Below, one piece after another: positions 18,560-27,560 of a stretch of DNA of 64,000 nucleotides. The position numbers were made by a program, and so were the translations under genes. This stretch comes from Chromatiaceae bacterium (GTDB taxonomy: Bacteria > Pseudomonadota > Gammaproteobacteria > Chromatiales > Chromatiaceae). The notes under the pieces were generated by a model. That model saw nothing but the letters and a program-made list of their open reading frames with translations. It had not been told where the DNA came from and ran no database searches. Position 1 is the first letter of the stretch; the number at the start of each line of letters is the position of its first letter. The DNA is taken from NCBI GenBank assembly GCA_024235395.1, contig JACKMK010000003.1, forward strand, positions 124,001 to 188,000, in the 5' to 3' direction.

Positions 18560-19252
18560 TCAGACCAGGTCTCTCAATTCGGCCATCGAGTCGATCACCG
18601 CGTCCGGGGCGTAGCGGCGGATGTCCTCGCCATGGTTATAGCCATAGCTCATGCAGACGATCTGGAAACCGGCCGCCCTTGCCGCCGTGACGTCACTCTT
18701 GGAATCGCCCAGCATCAATGCATCGTCCGGGCTGACACCGAAATGGCGCGCGGCGTGCAGCAACGGACCCGGGTCCGGTTTTTTCACCGGCAGGGTATCG
18801 CCGGAGACCACGATGCCGAATGCATCGTGCACCCCCAGGTCCTTGAGCAAGGGGATCGTGAACTGGGCCGCCTTGTTGGTGACGCAGCCCAATCGATAAC
18901 CCTGGGCCCGCAGGTAGTCGAGTCCCTCACGGACGCCCGGGTAGAGGCACGAGCGCTTCGACGTATTCTCGGCATACAACTCGAGGAACAACGGATAGGC
19001 GCGTGCAAACTCCTGTTCGTCGGGCTCGCCGTCAAGCTGTCCGAGCAACGCCCGTTTGACCAGGCGTTCCACGCCGTTGCCGACCCAGTTGCGCACTGCG
19101 GCCTCGCCACAAGGCGCGCGTCCCAGGCGTTTCATCATCTCGTCGACGCAATACGCCAGATCCGGCACGCTGTCGACCAGGGTGCCGTCGACGTCGATCA
19201 GCACCATCTTGGGCCTTTTCAGGACCGCGGACTGCGTCGACACCTGGGTCAT
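18560..19252 (-). CDS. gph: phosphoglycolate phosphatase (HAD family)
   Basis: Gph dephosphorylates 2-phosphoglycolate from DNA repair or RuBisCO oxygenation. The 230 residues carry HAD motif I (LIDVDGTLVDS), a helical cap, VTNK (motif II), the motif III Lys in VKKPDPGPL, and GDSKSDVTAARAAG (motif IV). The ATG overlaps the rpe stop (ATGA). The rpe-gph pairing upstream of trpE is common in gammaproteobacteria and is useful to an autotroph with a Calvin cycle, though none is seen here. Confidence 0.94.
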   Translation of the reverse strand: MTQVSTQSAVLKRPKMVLIDVDGTLVDSVPDLAYCVDEMMKRLGRAPCGEAAVRNWVGNGVERLVKRALLGQLDGEPDEQEFARAYPLFLELYAENTSKRSCLYPGVREGLDYLRAQGYRLGCVTNKAAQFTIPLLKDLGVHDAFGIVVSGDTLPVKKPDPGPLLHAARHFGVSPDDALMLGDSKSDVTAARAAGFQIVCMSYGYNHGEDIRRYAPDAVIDSMAELRDLV

Positions 19253-19938
19253 CCCGCCTTCGCCAGTTCGCCGCGCATCTCCGCGATGACGCTGTCGTAC
19301 CGATTGGGATCGGAATCCTTGCCTTTGCCGAAGATCCCTGAACCGGAGACGAAGGTGTCCGCACCCGCGGCCGCGATCTCGCGGATATTGTCGGCCTTGA
19401 CGCCGCCGTCGATCTCCAGGCGGATGTCCCGTCCCGAGGCCTTGATGAGGTCGCGCGTCTGACGCAGCTTGTCGAGCGCCGAGGGGATGAAGCTCTGGCC
19501 ACCGAAGCCCGGGTTCACCGACATCAGCAGGATCATGTCGATCTTGTCCATCACATATTCCAGATGGCTCAGCGGCGTCGCCGGGTTGAACACCAGACCG
19601 GCCTTGCAACCTTCGGACTTGATCAACTGCAGGGTGCGATCGATGTGCTCGGAGGCCTCCGGGTGGAAAGTGATGTAGGTCGCGCCTGCGGCCGCAAAAT
19701 CACCGACGATCCGGTCGACCGGGCTGACCATCAGGTGCACGTCGATCGGCGCAGTGATACCGTGCTTGCGCAACGCCTCGCAGACCAGCGGGCCGATCGT
19801 CAGATTCGGTACGTAGTGGTTGTCCATCACGTCGAAATGAATGAAATCGGCACCCGCCGCCAGCACCTTGTCGCATTCTTCGCCCAGTTTCGCGAAGTCC
19901 GCGGAAAGAATGGACGGTGCGATCGCGTAATCGGCCAT
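19249..19938 (-). CDS. rpe: ribulose-phosphate 3-epimerase
   Basis: Rpe interconverts ribulose 5-phosphate and xylulose 5-phosphate in the pentose phosphate and Calvin cycles. The 229-residue TIM barrel has IAPSILSADFAKLGEE, HFDVMDNHYVPNLTIGP, the DVHLMV strand, LMSVNPGFGGQ and IDGGVKADNI, covering the metal and phosphate ligands. Start 19938 follows a GGGAG seven bases upstream; the longer open frame above it lacks family character. It is coupled to gph. Confidence 0.97.
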   Translation of the reverse strand: MADYAIAPSILSADFAKLGEECDKVLAAGADFIHFDVMDNHYVPNLTIGPLVCEALRKHGITAPIDVHLMVSPVDRIVGDFAAAGATYITFHPEASEHIDRTLQLIKSEGCKAGLVFNPATPLSHLEYVMDKIDMILLMSVNPGFGGQSFIPSALDKLRQTRDLIKASGRDIRLEIDGGVKADNIREIAAAGADTFVSGSGIFGKGKDSDPNRYDSVIAEMRGELAKAG

Positions 19939-20206
19939 GTCGTCACTCCCAAGCCGGTCAACCGGCGCTAAAATTCTGCTGAACGCCCCGGTTAACCGGG
20001 CCCCAAGATACGTTGTTTCGATTCGGCATCGCGCGCGCCCGGGATGGCACGCGGCACGCAACCGTCAATACTGCAGGTTGCGGGACCTGAATGTCCGTGC
20101 GCCGCCGCTCGCCCCGGAGAGACCGGGATTTACCGACTTCGGGCCCGCCGGATCGATTCGGACGGCAGACTTTACCGGAAAGCCCATCGCTTTGCAGCCC
20201 ACAGGC

Positions 20207-20992
20207 ATGAGAGACATTGCTTTGGCCAGCGCCCTCGCGCTGTGTGTGTTCGCGCCCGGCGACGCGGCAGGCGATCTGCTTGCCGATCAGCGTCTGGCCG
20301 CATCCTGGGCCGCCGCCGGCGACCTGCGCGGCGAGCGGATCGAGCTGAACGACGACGGCGGCACCTTCTTCGCATTACACGCGCCGAGCGACCTTCCGGA
20401 AGTACGCGGCGCGGTCGTGATACTGCACGACCAGGGCACCAATGCCGACAGTCACGAAGTGGTGCAGCCGCTGCGCCTGGGACTGCCCGGCGGTGGATGG
20501 GAGACACTGTCGTTGCAACTGCCCTCGGTGCCCGAACGCGCGCGGCGTGCGGACTGGCTGGGGACACATGCGGTGATCAGCGGGCGGCTGCAGGCGGGTC
20601 TCGATTGGCTGCGCGGGCGGGACCTGAAGCGGCTGGTGGTGATCGGCGTCGGCGACAGCGGACCGGTCGCTGTGCAGTTCCTCGCGGACAAGGGCAGCTC
20701 GGATCTGCTCGGTGTGGTGCTGGTCAGCTCGGCGATCACCGAGGACAGCGCCGTCGGCGGCCTCGCGGTACTGCGTACCCTGCAGCAGCCGGTGCTGGAC
20801 CTGTATGCGGCAAATGACGTCGCGACAGTCGACGACAACGCGGATGCGCGGCGGCGGGCCGGCGCGCAAATGCCCGCCGGCAATTTCCGCCAGGTCGCAG
20901 TGGCCGGCGCCCGTGCGGGATTCGTCGGCGTGCAGGAGCAGTTGGTGGCCACCGTACGTGCCTGGCTGGCGGCGCACAGCGCAGGCCGCTAG
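20207..20992 (+). CDS. DUF3530 family protein (exported alpha/beta-hydrolase-like)
   Basis: The 261-residue product starts with a short hydrophobic signal-like segment (IALASALALCVFAPGDAAG) and has the DUF3530 pattern: GAVVILHDQGTNAD, GGGWETLSLQLPS, LVVIGVGDSGPVAVQFL. The fold is alpha/beta hydrolase, but the usual GxSxG nucleophile elbow reads GVGDSG, so catalysis is uncertain. The start at 20207 removes an upstream stretch with no signal peptide. It converges on the SPOR gene with only nine bases between stops. Confidence 0.75.
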   Translation: MRDIALASALALCVFAPGDAAGDLLADQRLAASWAAAGDLRGERIELNDDGGTFFALHAPSDLPEVRGAVVILHDQGTNADSHEVVQPLRLGLPGGGWETLSLQLPSVPERARRADWLGTHAVISGRLQAGLDWLRGRDLKRLVVIGVGDSGPVAVQFLADKGSSDLLGVVLVSSAITEDSAVGGLAVLRTLQQPVLDLYAANDVATVDDNADARRRAGAQMPAGNFRQVAVAGARAGFVGVQEQLVATVRAWLAAHSAGR

Positions 20993-21001
20993 GCGCCCGA
21001 T

Positions 21002-21598
21002 TCAACCGCCCCCGACCCGGATCACGATGCCCTTGAAGCCATTGTCGGCGAGCCGTCGGCGCGCGCTGTTGAGCGCCTGCGTCCCGGCATAGGGGCCGGA
21101 CCGGACGCGGTACCTTGCATCCTGTGGGTTCAGCTGTGCGCGCACGACCTCGGCCTCGAAACCGAGCAGGGCCAGCTGCGCCTTGAGGCGGTCGGCATCC
21201 TGCGCCCGGCGGAAGGACCCGACCTGGAGCAGGTAGACCTCGGCCACTGCCGGACTGCGTTCGGGTGCGCGCGCCGGGCGGTCGATCTCTTCGTCGGGAA
21301 CCACGACCTCCATCTTCGGCAGTTCGCTGTAGAAGTCGAAACGTGGTTTCGGCGGTGGCGGGGTTTCCACGACCTTCGCGGCCGCCGCCTTGCCCTGCGG
21401 CGGCCGATCGGGCTTGGCGCCCACCCAGTCACCGCCCGCGTCCAGCGACTGCCCCTTGAGCCAGACGAGGCCGACGATCATGCCGCCCAGCAGCAGGCCG
21501 GTCAGCAGCCACAACCAGCCGGGCAGCGGCTTTTTCTGCGGTTTCTTGTGCGCGCGGTGTTTGTAGTCTCGAGGCACAGCGGTTTCAGCTCGCGTCAC
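21002..21598 (-). CDS. SPOR-domain inner-membrane protein (FtsN-like)
   Basis: The 198 residues begin with PRDYKHRAHKK and a single transmembrane helix (about 28-45). A Pro-rich linker follows, and the C-terminal SPOR domain (YLLQVGSFRRAQDADRLKAQ to the end) binds denuded septal peptidoglycan. This layout and the position just after argS are typical of the FtsN-like/DedD-like proteins of gammaproteobacteria. The start codon is GTG; a second in-frame GTG at 21577 is possible. Whether this is the essential divisome FtsN cannot be decided from sequence. Confidence 0.85.
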   Translation of the reverse strand: MTRAETAVPRDYKHRAHKKPQKKPLPGWLWLLTGLLLGGMIVGLVWLKGQSLDAGGDWVGAKPDRPPQGKAAAAKVVETPPPPKPRFDFYSELPKMEVVVPDEEIDRPARAPERSPAVAEVYLLQVGSFRRAQDADRLKAQLALLGFEAEVVRAQLNPQDARYRVRSGPYAGTQALNSARRRLADNGFKGIVIRVGGG

Positions 21599-21655
21599 AG
21601 CGATCGACGGCGGGGTCCTTCTTGGGAACGGATTTTAACCCGTCAGGACGACCTG

Positions 21656-23416
21656 TCACATCTGCTCGGGCGCCGAGACGCCGAGCAGATTCAATCCATT
21701 GCGCAGCACCTCCCGGGTCGCCAGGATCAGTTTGATGCGCGCGTCACGCAATGCCGCGTCGTCGACCAGGAACTGATGGGCGTTGTAGTAGGTGTGGAAG
21801 GCGTTTGCCAACTCACGCAGGTAGTTGGTCAACTGATGCGGTTCTTCGTTGCTCGCGGCCGATTCGACGACCTCGGGGTAACGAGACAGGGCCTTCAACA
21901 GATCGAGCTCGTGGCTCTCGACCAGCTGCTCGAGGTTTGCGGCGCCTTCGCTCGGCGCAACGTCGATCAGGCGTTCCGCGGCCTGCCGCAACACCGCGTG
22001 AATGCGCGCATGCGCGTACTGCACGTAGTACACCGGGTTGTCACTGGACTGCGATTTTGCGAGATCCAGGTCGAAATCCATGTGTTGCTCGCATTTCCGC
22101 ATCACGTAGAAGAAACGCGCCGCATCGCGGCCGACTTCCTTGCGCAACTCCCGCAAGGTGACGAACTCGCCGGAGCGCGTCGACATCTGCACCTTCTCGC
22201 CGCCCCGGTACAGGACCGCAAACTGCACCAACAGTACATCCAGTTTCGACGCATCCGCCCCGGTCGCCTGCAGGGCCGCCTTGACCCGCGGAATATAACC
22301 GTGGTGATCGGCGCCCCAGATGTCGATCACCCGGTCGAAACCCCGCTCGAGCTTGTCCATGTGGTATGCGATATCCGACGCGAAATAGGTCGTCTGGCCG
22401 TTGTCGCGCACCACGACGCGGTCCTTTTCGTCGCCAAAATCGGTGGACCGGAACCACCAGGCACCGGCTTTTTCATACAGGTGACCGGAGGCACGCAGGC
22501 GGTCGATGGCCTTGTTCACCGCGCCGGACTCGGTCAGCGAACGTTCCGAGTACCACTCCTGGTAGTCGACGCCGAACAGGCTCAGGTCGTCACGGATATC
22601 GTCGAGGATCACGTTCAGGCCGAGCTCGAATACGAAGCGGTAGCGATTGTCGCCGAGCAGGGCCTTGGCCCGCGCGATCAATCCGTCGATATGCGATTCC
22701 TTGTCGCCGCCGGCCGGCGCATCGAGCGGCACGCCCTCGAACACCTCGGCAGCGATATGCCGGTAGGCGTCGCCATGGTCGCGGTGCAGCGTCGCAGCGA
22801 TGTCCCAGACGTAGTCGCCCTTGTAGCCGTTGCTGGGAAAGTCCAGCGCCTCGCCACACAACTCGAGATAACGCAACCATACCGAGGTCGCGAGGATATC
22901 CATCTGCCGCCCGGCGTCGTTGACGTAGTACTCGCGGTGCACCCGATAGCCGACGGCGTCGAGCAGATCGGCAACCACCGCGCCGTAGGCGGCACCGCGG
23001 CCGTGCCCGACGTGCAGGGGCCCGGTCGGGTTGGCGGACACGAATTCCACCTGGACACGTCTGCCGGCACCAAGTTCGCTGCGGCCAAAGGAGTGGCCCT
23101 GTTCGAGGATCTCGGGAATCAGCAGCCGATACGCGGCGTCAGCCAGCCGGAAATTGATGAACCCCGGCCCGGCGATGTCGACCGCCGAGACCATCGCCGA
23201 CAACGGGAGCGCCGCAACGAGGCGCTCGGCAAGGTCACGCGGGCGCATCTTCGCCGCCTTGCTGTTGACCAGGGCGGCGTTGGTGGCGAAGTCTCCGTGC
23301 GCGGGATCGCGGGTGCGTTCGATCACCGGTGTCTGGATGTCGGCGGCCGCGAGCACCTGCTCGGCGACGAGTTGCTCGAGGGCCTGCGACACCAGGACGG
23401 CGATTTGCGATTTCAT
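21656..23416 (-). CDS. argS: arginyl-tRNA synthetase
   Basis: ArgS charges tRNA-Arg. The 586-residue class I enzyme has an N-terminal Add-1 domain (about 1-110), the HIGH-type signature as PTGPLHVGHGRGAAYG, and a C-terminal DALR anticodon-binding domain ending ARIKLILATREVLRNGL...APEQM. Start 23416 (MKSQIAVLVSQAL) matches the family; ten extra upstream codons are in frame. A canonical KMSKS loop is not present, which is common in ArgS (here STRSGEFVTLRELR). Confidence 0.97.
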   Translation of the reverse strand: MKSQIAVLVSQALEQLVAEQVLAAADIQTPVIERTRDPAHGDFATNAALVNSKAAKMRPRDLAERLVAALPLSAMVSAVDIAGPGFINFRLADAAYRLLIPEILEQGHSFGRSELGAGRRVQVEFVSANPTGPLHVGHGRGAAYGAVVADLLDAVGYRVHREYYVNDAGRQMDILATSVWLRYLELCGEALDFPSNGYKGDYVWDIAATLHRDHGDAYRHIAAEVFEGVPLDAPAGGDKESHIDGLIARAKALLGDNRYRFVFELGLNVILDDIRDDLSLFGVDYQEWYSERSLTESGAVNKAIDRLRASGHLYEKAGAWWFRSTDFGDEKDRVVVRDNGQTTYFASDIAYHMDKLERGFDRVIDIWGADHHGYIPRVKAALQATGADASKLDVLLVQFAVLYRGGEKVQMSTRSGEFVTLRELRKEVGRDAARFFYVMRKCEQHMDFDLDLAKSQSSDNPVYYVQYAHARIHAVLRQAAERLIDVAPSEGAANLEQLVESHELDLLKALSRYPEVVESAASNEEPHQLTNYLRELANAFHTYYNAHQFLVDDAALRDARIKLILATREVLRNGLNLLGVSAPEQM

Positions 23417-23489
23417 GCTGGGCGTTCGCGCGAATGAAGGGCGCACGAGGATACCAGGAACCCGACCGCTGCGGCAGACGCGGCCGTGC

Positions 23490-25685
23490 TCAGTACAGGT
23501 CGATCGGATCGACGTCGAGACTCCAGCGTGCGCGGCGCGCCGCCGGAAGACGGCTCAGGTAGGCGGGCAACGGGTCGAGCATTCTGTGCAAAGCATCACG
23601 CTGCGCGGCCTGAAACAGCAGGTGCACCCGGTGCAGCCCGGCGCGCCGCGTCATCGGCGCAGGCACCGGACCCCAGATCTCGACACCGTCGACCGCGTGC
23701 GATCTCGCCCATTCGGCGATCTCGTCGAGCAGGCTCCGCGCCTGCTCGATGTGCGGCGCCTCGGCGCGCAGCATCGCCTGGTGACTGTACGGCGGCAACT
23801 GTGATGCGCGGCGTTCTGCCAGCGCCTGATGCGCGAACGCGGGATAACCGTGGCGCACGAGGGTCTGCAGCAGGGGGTGATCGGGGAACCGTGTCTGGAT
23901 CAACACCCGGCCTGCGCGTTCCCCGCGCCCCGCGCGACCGGCGACCTGGACCAGCAACTGCGCCAGGCGTTCGGTGCTGCGGAAATCGGCACTGTACAGA
24001 CCCCCATCGATGTCCAGCACACCGACCAGCGTGACCCGCGGAAAATGGTGACCCTTGGCCAGCATCTGGGTCCCCACCAACAGCGCGGCCTCGGCGTCGT
24101 GCAGCCGCTGCAGCTGCTGTTCGAGACTCCCCTTGCGGGCCGTCGCATCGCGGTCCAGGCGGATCAGCGGATAGCCGGCAAAGCGCTTGGCGAGAAAGCC
24201 CTCCAGGCGCTCGGTACCCTGGCCGAGCGGATGCAGGTCGTTCGCGCCGCATTCAGGGCAGGTGCGAGGCACAGGCCGTTGCGCACCGCAGTGATGGCAC
24301 CACAACTGGCCAGTCGCCTGATGCACCGTCTGGCGCGCATCGCAACGTGGGCAATCGGACAACCAGCCGCAGCTGAAACAACTGAGCACCGGTGCAAATC
24401 CGCGCCGATTGAGAAACAGGATCACCTGTTCACCGCGCTGCAGCGTCGTCGCGACCCGCTCGAGCAACGGCTCGCTGACGCCGCAATGCAGTGGCTGGTC
24501 ACGCAGGTCGAGCAGGTCGATTCGCGGACTGCGCGCACCGCCTGCACGGCGCTCCAGTCGCATGTGCCGATAACGCCCCGCCTCGGCATTGCGCAGACTT
24601 TCCAACGACGGGGTCGCTGAACCCAGCACCAGCGGACAGTTGGCTCGCTGGGCACGGACCACGGCGAGATCACGCGCCGAATAACGCAGACCCTCGGTCT
24701 GCTTGAACGAAGGATCATGCTCCTCGTCGACGATGATCAGTCCCAGGTCGGCGATCGGCGTGAACACCGACGACCGTGTGCCCAACATCACACGCGCGGC
24801 GCCCCGCCGCATGCGCTGCCATGCCAGCTCGCGCGGCTTCTCCGCCAATCCGGAATGGGTGACGCAGACGGTGTCTCCCAGGCGCCGGTGAAAACGGCGC
24901 AGCAACTGTGGCGTCAACGAGATCTCGGGCACCAGCACCAGCACCGAGGCGCCACGCCGGATCACGGTCGCCGCCAGCTCCAGATACACCTCGGTCTTGC
25001 CACTCCCGGTCACGCCGTCTGCCAAGGTGACCGAAAACCGGCCGAGGTCAGCGGAGACCGCGGCGACGATCGCGGCCTGTTCGCCGTTCAGCGTGTGTCT
25101 GGCGGCACTTGTGGTCGGCCCGGCGACAGGCTGCTCCACGCTGACGGCCTCGATCCAACCCTTGTCGCGCAAGGCCCGCGTTGTGTCGGCACTGTGCGGC
25201 GCGCTGCGCAGCGCGTCACGCGTCGCGATACCGCCAGGGCGCCCCGCGAACCAACGCAGCAAAGCAGCCTGGCGTGGCGCGCGCGGCGGCGGATCGGCGA
25301 GTTGCGCACGTCCCTTCCCGGTCAACCGCCATCCCGGTTCGCCCGCCGGCAGCACGGGGAGTGCGCGACGCAGACGCGCCGGCAACGCGGCCGCCACCAC
25401 TTCGCCGATCGGGTAGTGGTAGTAGGCGGCCACCCAGGCGAGGAATTCCAGATCCGCCCCGGCGAACAGCGGCTCACTGTCGAGCACCGTATGCAACGGC
25501 TTGAGGCGATGCGGAGCCAATGCACTCGCACCACCTGTGGCAACCACGACACCGACGAGCTGCGAACGACCGAACGGCACCTGCACGCGACCGCCAACAA
25601 CCGCGGACATCCCATCGGGGATCAGGTAGTCGAACAGCGAATGTAGCGGCGCAGCGACCGCGACCTGTGCGACCTGCCCGCTCAT
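23490..25685 (-). CDS. priA: primosomal replication-restart helicase PriA
   Basis: PriA recognises abandoned forks and loads the replisome. The 731 residues show the N-terminal DNA-binding domain, Walker A (GVTGSGKTEVYLEL), the DEEH box (VDEEHDPSFKQ), and helicase motifs around LVLGSATPSLES and VAGRAGRGERAGRV. The zinc-binding insert has paired CxxC motifs (CFSCGWLSDCPRC, CHHC, CPEC). The length is normal. A perfect DnaA-box sequence lies about 106 bases upstream of the ATG. Confidence 0.97.
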   Translation of the reverse strand: MSGQVAQVAVAAPLHSLFDYLIPDGMSAVVGGRVQVPFGRSQLVGVVVATGGASALAPHRLKPLHTVLDSEPLFAGADLEFLAWVAAYYHYPIGEVVAAALPARLRRALPVLPAGEPGWRLTGKGRAQLADPPPRAPRQAALLRWFAGRPGGIATRDALRSAPHSADTTRALRDKGWIEAVSVEQPVAGPTTSAARHTLNGEQAAIVAAVSADLGRFSVTLADGVTGSGKTEVYLELAATVIRRGASVLVLVPEISLTPQLLRRFHRRLGDTVCVTHSGLAEKPRELAWQRMRRGAARVMLGTRSSVFTPIADLGLIIVDEEHDPSFKQTEGLRYSARDLAVVRAQRANCPLVLGSATPSLESLRNAEAGRYRHMRLERRAGGARSPRIDLLDLRDQPLHCGVSEPLLERVATTLQRGEQVILFLNRRGFAPVLSCFSCGWLSDCPRCDARQTVHQATGQLWCHHCGAQRPVPRTCPECGANDLHPLGQGTERLEGFLAKRFAGYPLIRLDRDATARKGSLEQQLQRLHDAEAALLVGTQMLAKGHHFPRVTLVGVLDIDGGLYSADFRSTERLAQLLVQVAGRAGRGERAGRVLIQTRFPDHPLLQTLVRHGYPAFAHQALAERRASQLPPYSHQAMLRAEAPHIEQARSLLDEIAEWARSHAVDGVEIWGPVPAPMTRRAGLHRVHLLFQAAQRDALHRMLDPLPAYLSRLPAARRARWSLDVDPIDLY

Positions 25686-26208
25686 GCGCGCCCGGCGCCG
25701 CTCGACATCCGCCGAAGTGGCCCGCCGGCCGCGCGAGGCGGCGCAATGAATACTCGGGCAATCAGTGGCTTAGTGGTCAATGCTGAAATCTGTGGATAAC
25801 TTTGTGGAAGGACCCTGCGAAACCCATGTTGCGTCGCAACACGCGATCTTCCAGCGGGCCCTGTCGAGGCGACGGAGTCTACCGAAAAATACCAATACAT
25901 CAAAGTGTTACAAATAATACCGGGGCTCTACCGGGGCCCACCTTAGGAACAACCCTCGGGTTGCCGGGGTGCCCGGGAAGTGTGCATAAGTGAGCGCAGG
26001 ATTTAGCCCGGCCGTGCGTCCCGCCCGCCGCGTAGCGGTGATATCGCCCGGACCAGCCAGCGGTCGCAGCTGCGTGGGGCCGTGTCGGGCGCGCACCGTC
26101 ACCCCTGCAATGGTACGCGCAGCGCGCCGCTCTCCGGCCCGCGGGCGGCGCTTGAAATCGCGTCGAGATCTATGCAATAACCGGGCAACCCTCGTGTAGG
26201 TGGTGCCT
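25686..26208. other. gene-free interval upstream of priA and the HNH gene
   Basis: These roughly 520 bases between divergent genes show no convincing frame. They contain the DnaA-box sequence at 25791-25799, a short direct repeat of TACCGGGG (about 25919 and 25929), and AT-rich runs near 25885-25920 that could hold promoters. Nothing else is recognisable. Confidence 0.4.
25791..25799 (-). promoter_or_regulatory. perfect DnaA-box sequence upstream of priA
   Basis: The plus strand reads TGTGGATAA, the exact complement of the consensus box TTATCCACA. It is a single copy, so it is not an origin. It could regulate priA if bound, but one 9-mer can occur by chance. Confidence 0.35.
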
Positions 26209-26808
26209 GTGCCGAATCTTACACAGCAGATCCTGCGTACCGACGCGTCCGGAATGCCGTTGGAATGGATTGACTTCCGCGCGGCCGCCAGGCTGCACTT
26301 TCTCGACATGGTCGCCTACGTGTGCGGCGAGCCGTTGTTCACACTGCACGGTGGCATCAATGCGCTGACCCGGAGACGCAGCACGATCGAGATCAATTCG
26401 ATCGTGGCTACCCATGGCAACCACCAGCTGCGCGACAGCTACACGCCCCCGCTGAGCAATCGCACGCTGTTCCAGCGTGACGACCACCTGTGCCTGTACT
26501 GCGGCGACCGATTCAGCCAGGGCGCCCTGTCGCGCGACCACGTGACGCCGCTGAGCCAGGGGGGGCAGAACCTCTGGACCAACGTGGTGACCGCCTGCAC
26601 CCGTTGCAACAACCACAAGGCCGGGCGCACGCCGGAGCAGGCGGGTATGCAGCTGCTGGCGATCCCGTTCGCCCCGACGCACGCCGAATACATCTATCTG
26701 CAGGGTCGCCATGTGCTGGCCGACCAGATGGCATTTTTGCGCGCGCATTTTCCGCGTAGCAGTCCGCTGCGGGAACGCATCGGCCATCAACCGCGTGGCA
26801 CAGTCTGA
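26209..26808 (+). CDS. HNH endonuclease family protein
   Basis: The 199-residue product carries a classic HNH core: CLYCGDRF, LSRDHVTPLSQGG, NVVTACTRCNNHKAGRTP. This combines the DH active-site pair with a CxxC...CxxC zinc site. The C-terminal ADQMAFLRAHFP tail is typical of a widespread chromosomal HNH group of unknown biological role. GTG 26209 is chosen because AGGTGG lies five bases upstream; GTG 26200 and 26203 are in frame too. It has no restriction or phage neighbours, so a housekeeping nucleic-acid role is as likely as defence. Confidence 0.85.
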   Translation: MPNLTQQILRTDASGMPLEWIDFRAAARLHFLDMVAYVCGEPLFTLHGGINALTRRRSTIEINSIVATHGNHQLRDSYTPPLSNRTLFQRDDHLCLYCGDRFSQGALSRDHVTPLSQGGQNLWTNVVTACTRCNNHKAGRTPEQAGMQLLAIPFAPTHAEYIYLQGRHVLADQMAFLRAHFPRSSPLRERIGHQPRGTV

Positions 26809-26821
26809 ACCGACACCCGGC

Positions 26822-27259
26822 CTAGGGGATGTCGACCGGCCAATCGAGGATCATGTCCGTCCCCAGCGGCGCGAAAATGAAGAAGCTCTCGGGCATCTGG
26901 TTGATCGGCGGACTGCTCGCGTCGTGGGTGGCGAATGCGACATGCCGAATGTAGGCCAGTGCCTCCTCCAGCCATCGGAGCGGTAGCTTGTCCTCCCACG
27001 AGGGCATCGCGTTACGGCCCTTGAGGATGCTGCGCATCAACTCCATGTCGCTCTTCGCGAGCCGGTCACCCATCGCGAACGAGGGCGCCGACGGAAAGAA
27101 CGCCAGACCGTCAAAGCCGTGACAGCCCGCGCAATAGGTCAGGAATACATACTGGCCAAGCGCCCGTCCGCTCAACTTCCCTGGATCCGGTGGCGCGGCA
27201 CGACAGTCCAAGGTGCTCAGTAACGCGGCCAGTCCCAGCGTGAAGAGACGCGCAATCAT
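26822..27259 (-). CDS. exported mono-haem cytochrome c
   Basis: The 145-residue protein has a signal peptide (MIARLFTLGLAALLSTLDCRA) and one haem-binding CAGCH motif followed by GFDGLAFF. A later NAMPSWEDKLPLRW segment supplies the likely Met axial ligand, as in class I cytochromes. It would carry electrons in the periplasm. The start at 27259 is set by the signal peptide; ATG 27277 is possible. No oxidoreductase partner is adjacent, and it converges on the HNH gene with 13 bases between stops. Confidence 0.85.
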   Translation of the reverse strand: MIARLFTLGLAALLSTLDCRAAPPDPGKLSGRALGQYVFLTYCAGCHGFDGLAFFPSAPSFAMGDRLAKSDMELMRSILKGRNAMPSWEDKLPLRWLEEALAYIRHVAFATHDASSPPINQMPESFFIFAPLGTDMILDWPVDIP

Positions 27260-27560
27260 TGCCGGGCATTTCCCCATTCGCACCGCCGCCGACGGCGACA
27301 AAATACCCAAACACCTTGTGATGCAGTCTTTGGGCCAACCGGGAACCTGGCGCTAATCATCTGACGCACGGCGAAAAAACGAAAATCCAATGGTTTTCGC
27401 GCATTCCCAGATCCGGGCAGGTATTACCGAAAACGGGAAAACACCGGCGTGTGCAGTTTTGCGGGACACGCGCCCGAACGCTTACCCTGTCGGGCGAGAG
27501 TGGCCGCCCGCTGCGGCCAACCCCCTTTGTCCGAACACCCGATTGACGAGCACCCGAGCA
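27260..27560. other. divergent interval between the cytochrome c and phosphotransferase genes
   Basis: About 300 bases with no convincing gene. An inverted repeat, CGAAAA (27380-27385) and TTTTCG (27394-27399), brackets CCA/TGG with a bulge and could be an operator or a weak hairpin. Nothing else is recognised. Confidence 0.3.

Noticed and set aside
21548..23437. A 629-codon open frame antisense to argS
   Set aside because: ArgS motifs are complete on the minus strand; the antisense frame shows only mirrored codon bias.
25686..26208. A replication origin near the DnaA box
   Set aside because: Only one box is present, with no cluster, no dnaA/dnaN/gyrB/rpmH neighbourhood and no extended AT-rich unwinding region.
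26209..26808. The HNH nuclease as part of a defence system
   Set aside because: No methyltransferase, helicase, toxin or phage gene lies next to it, and its family is common as a lone chromosomal gene.
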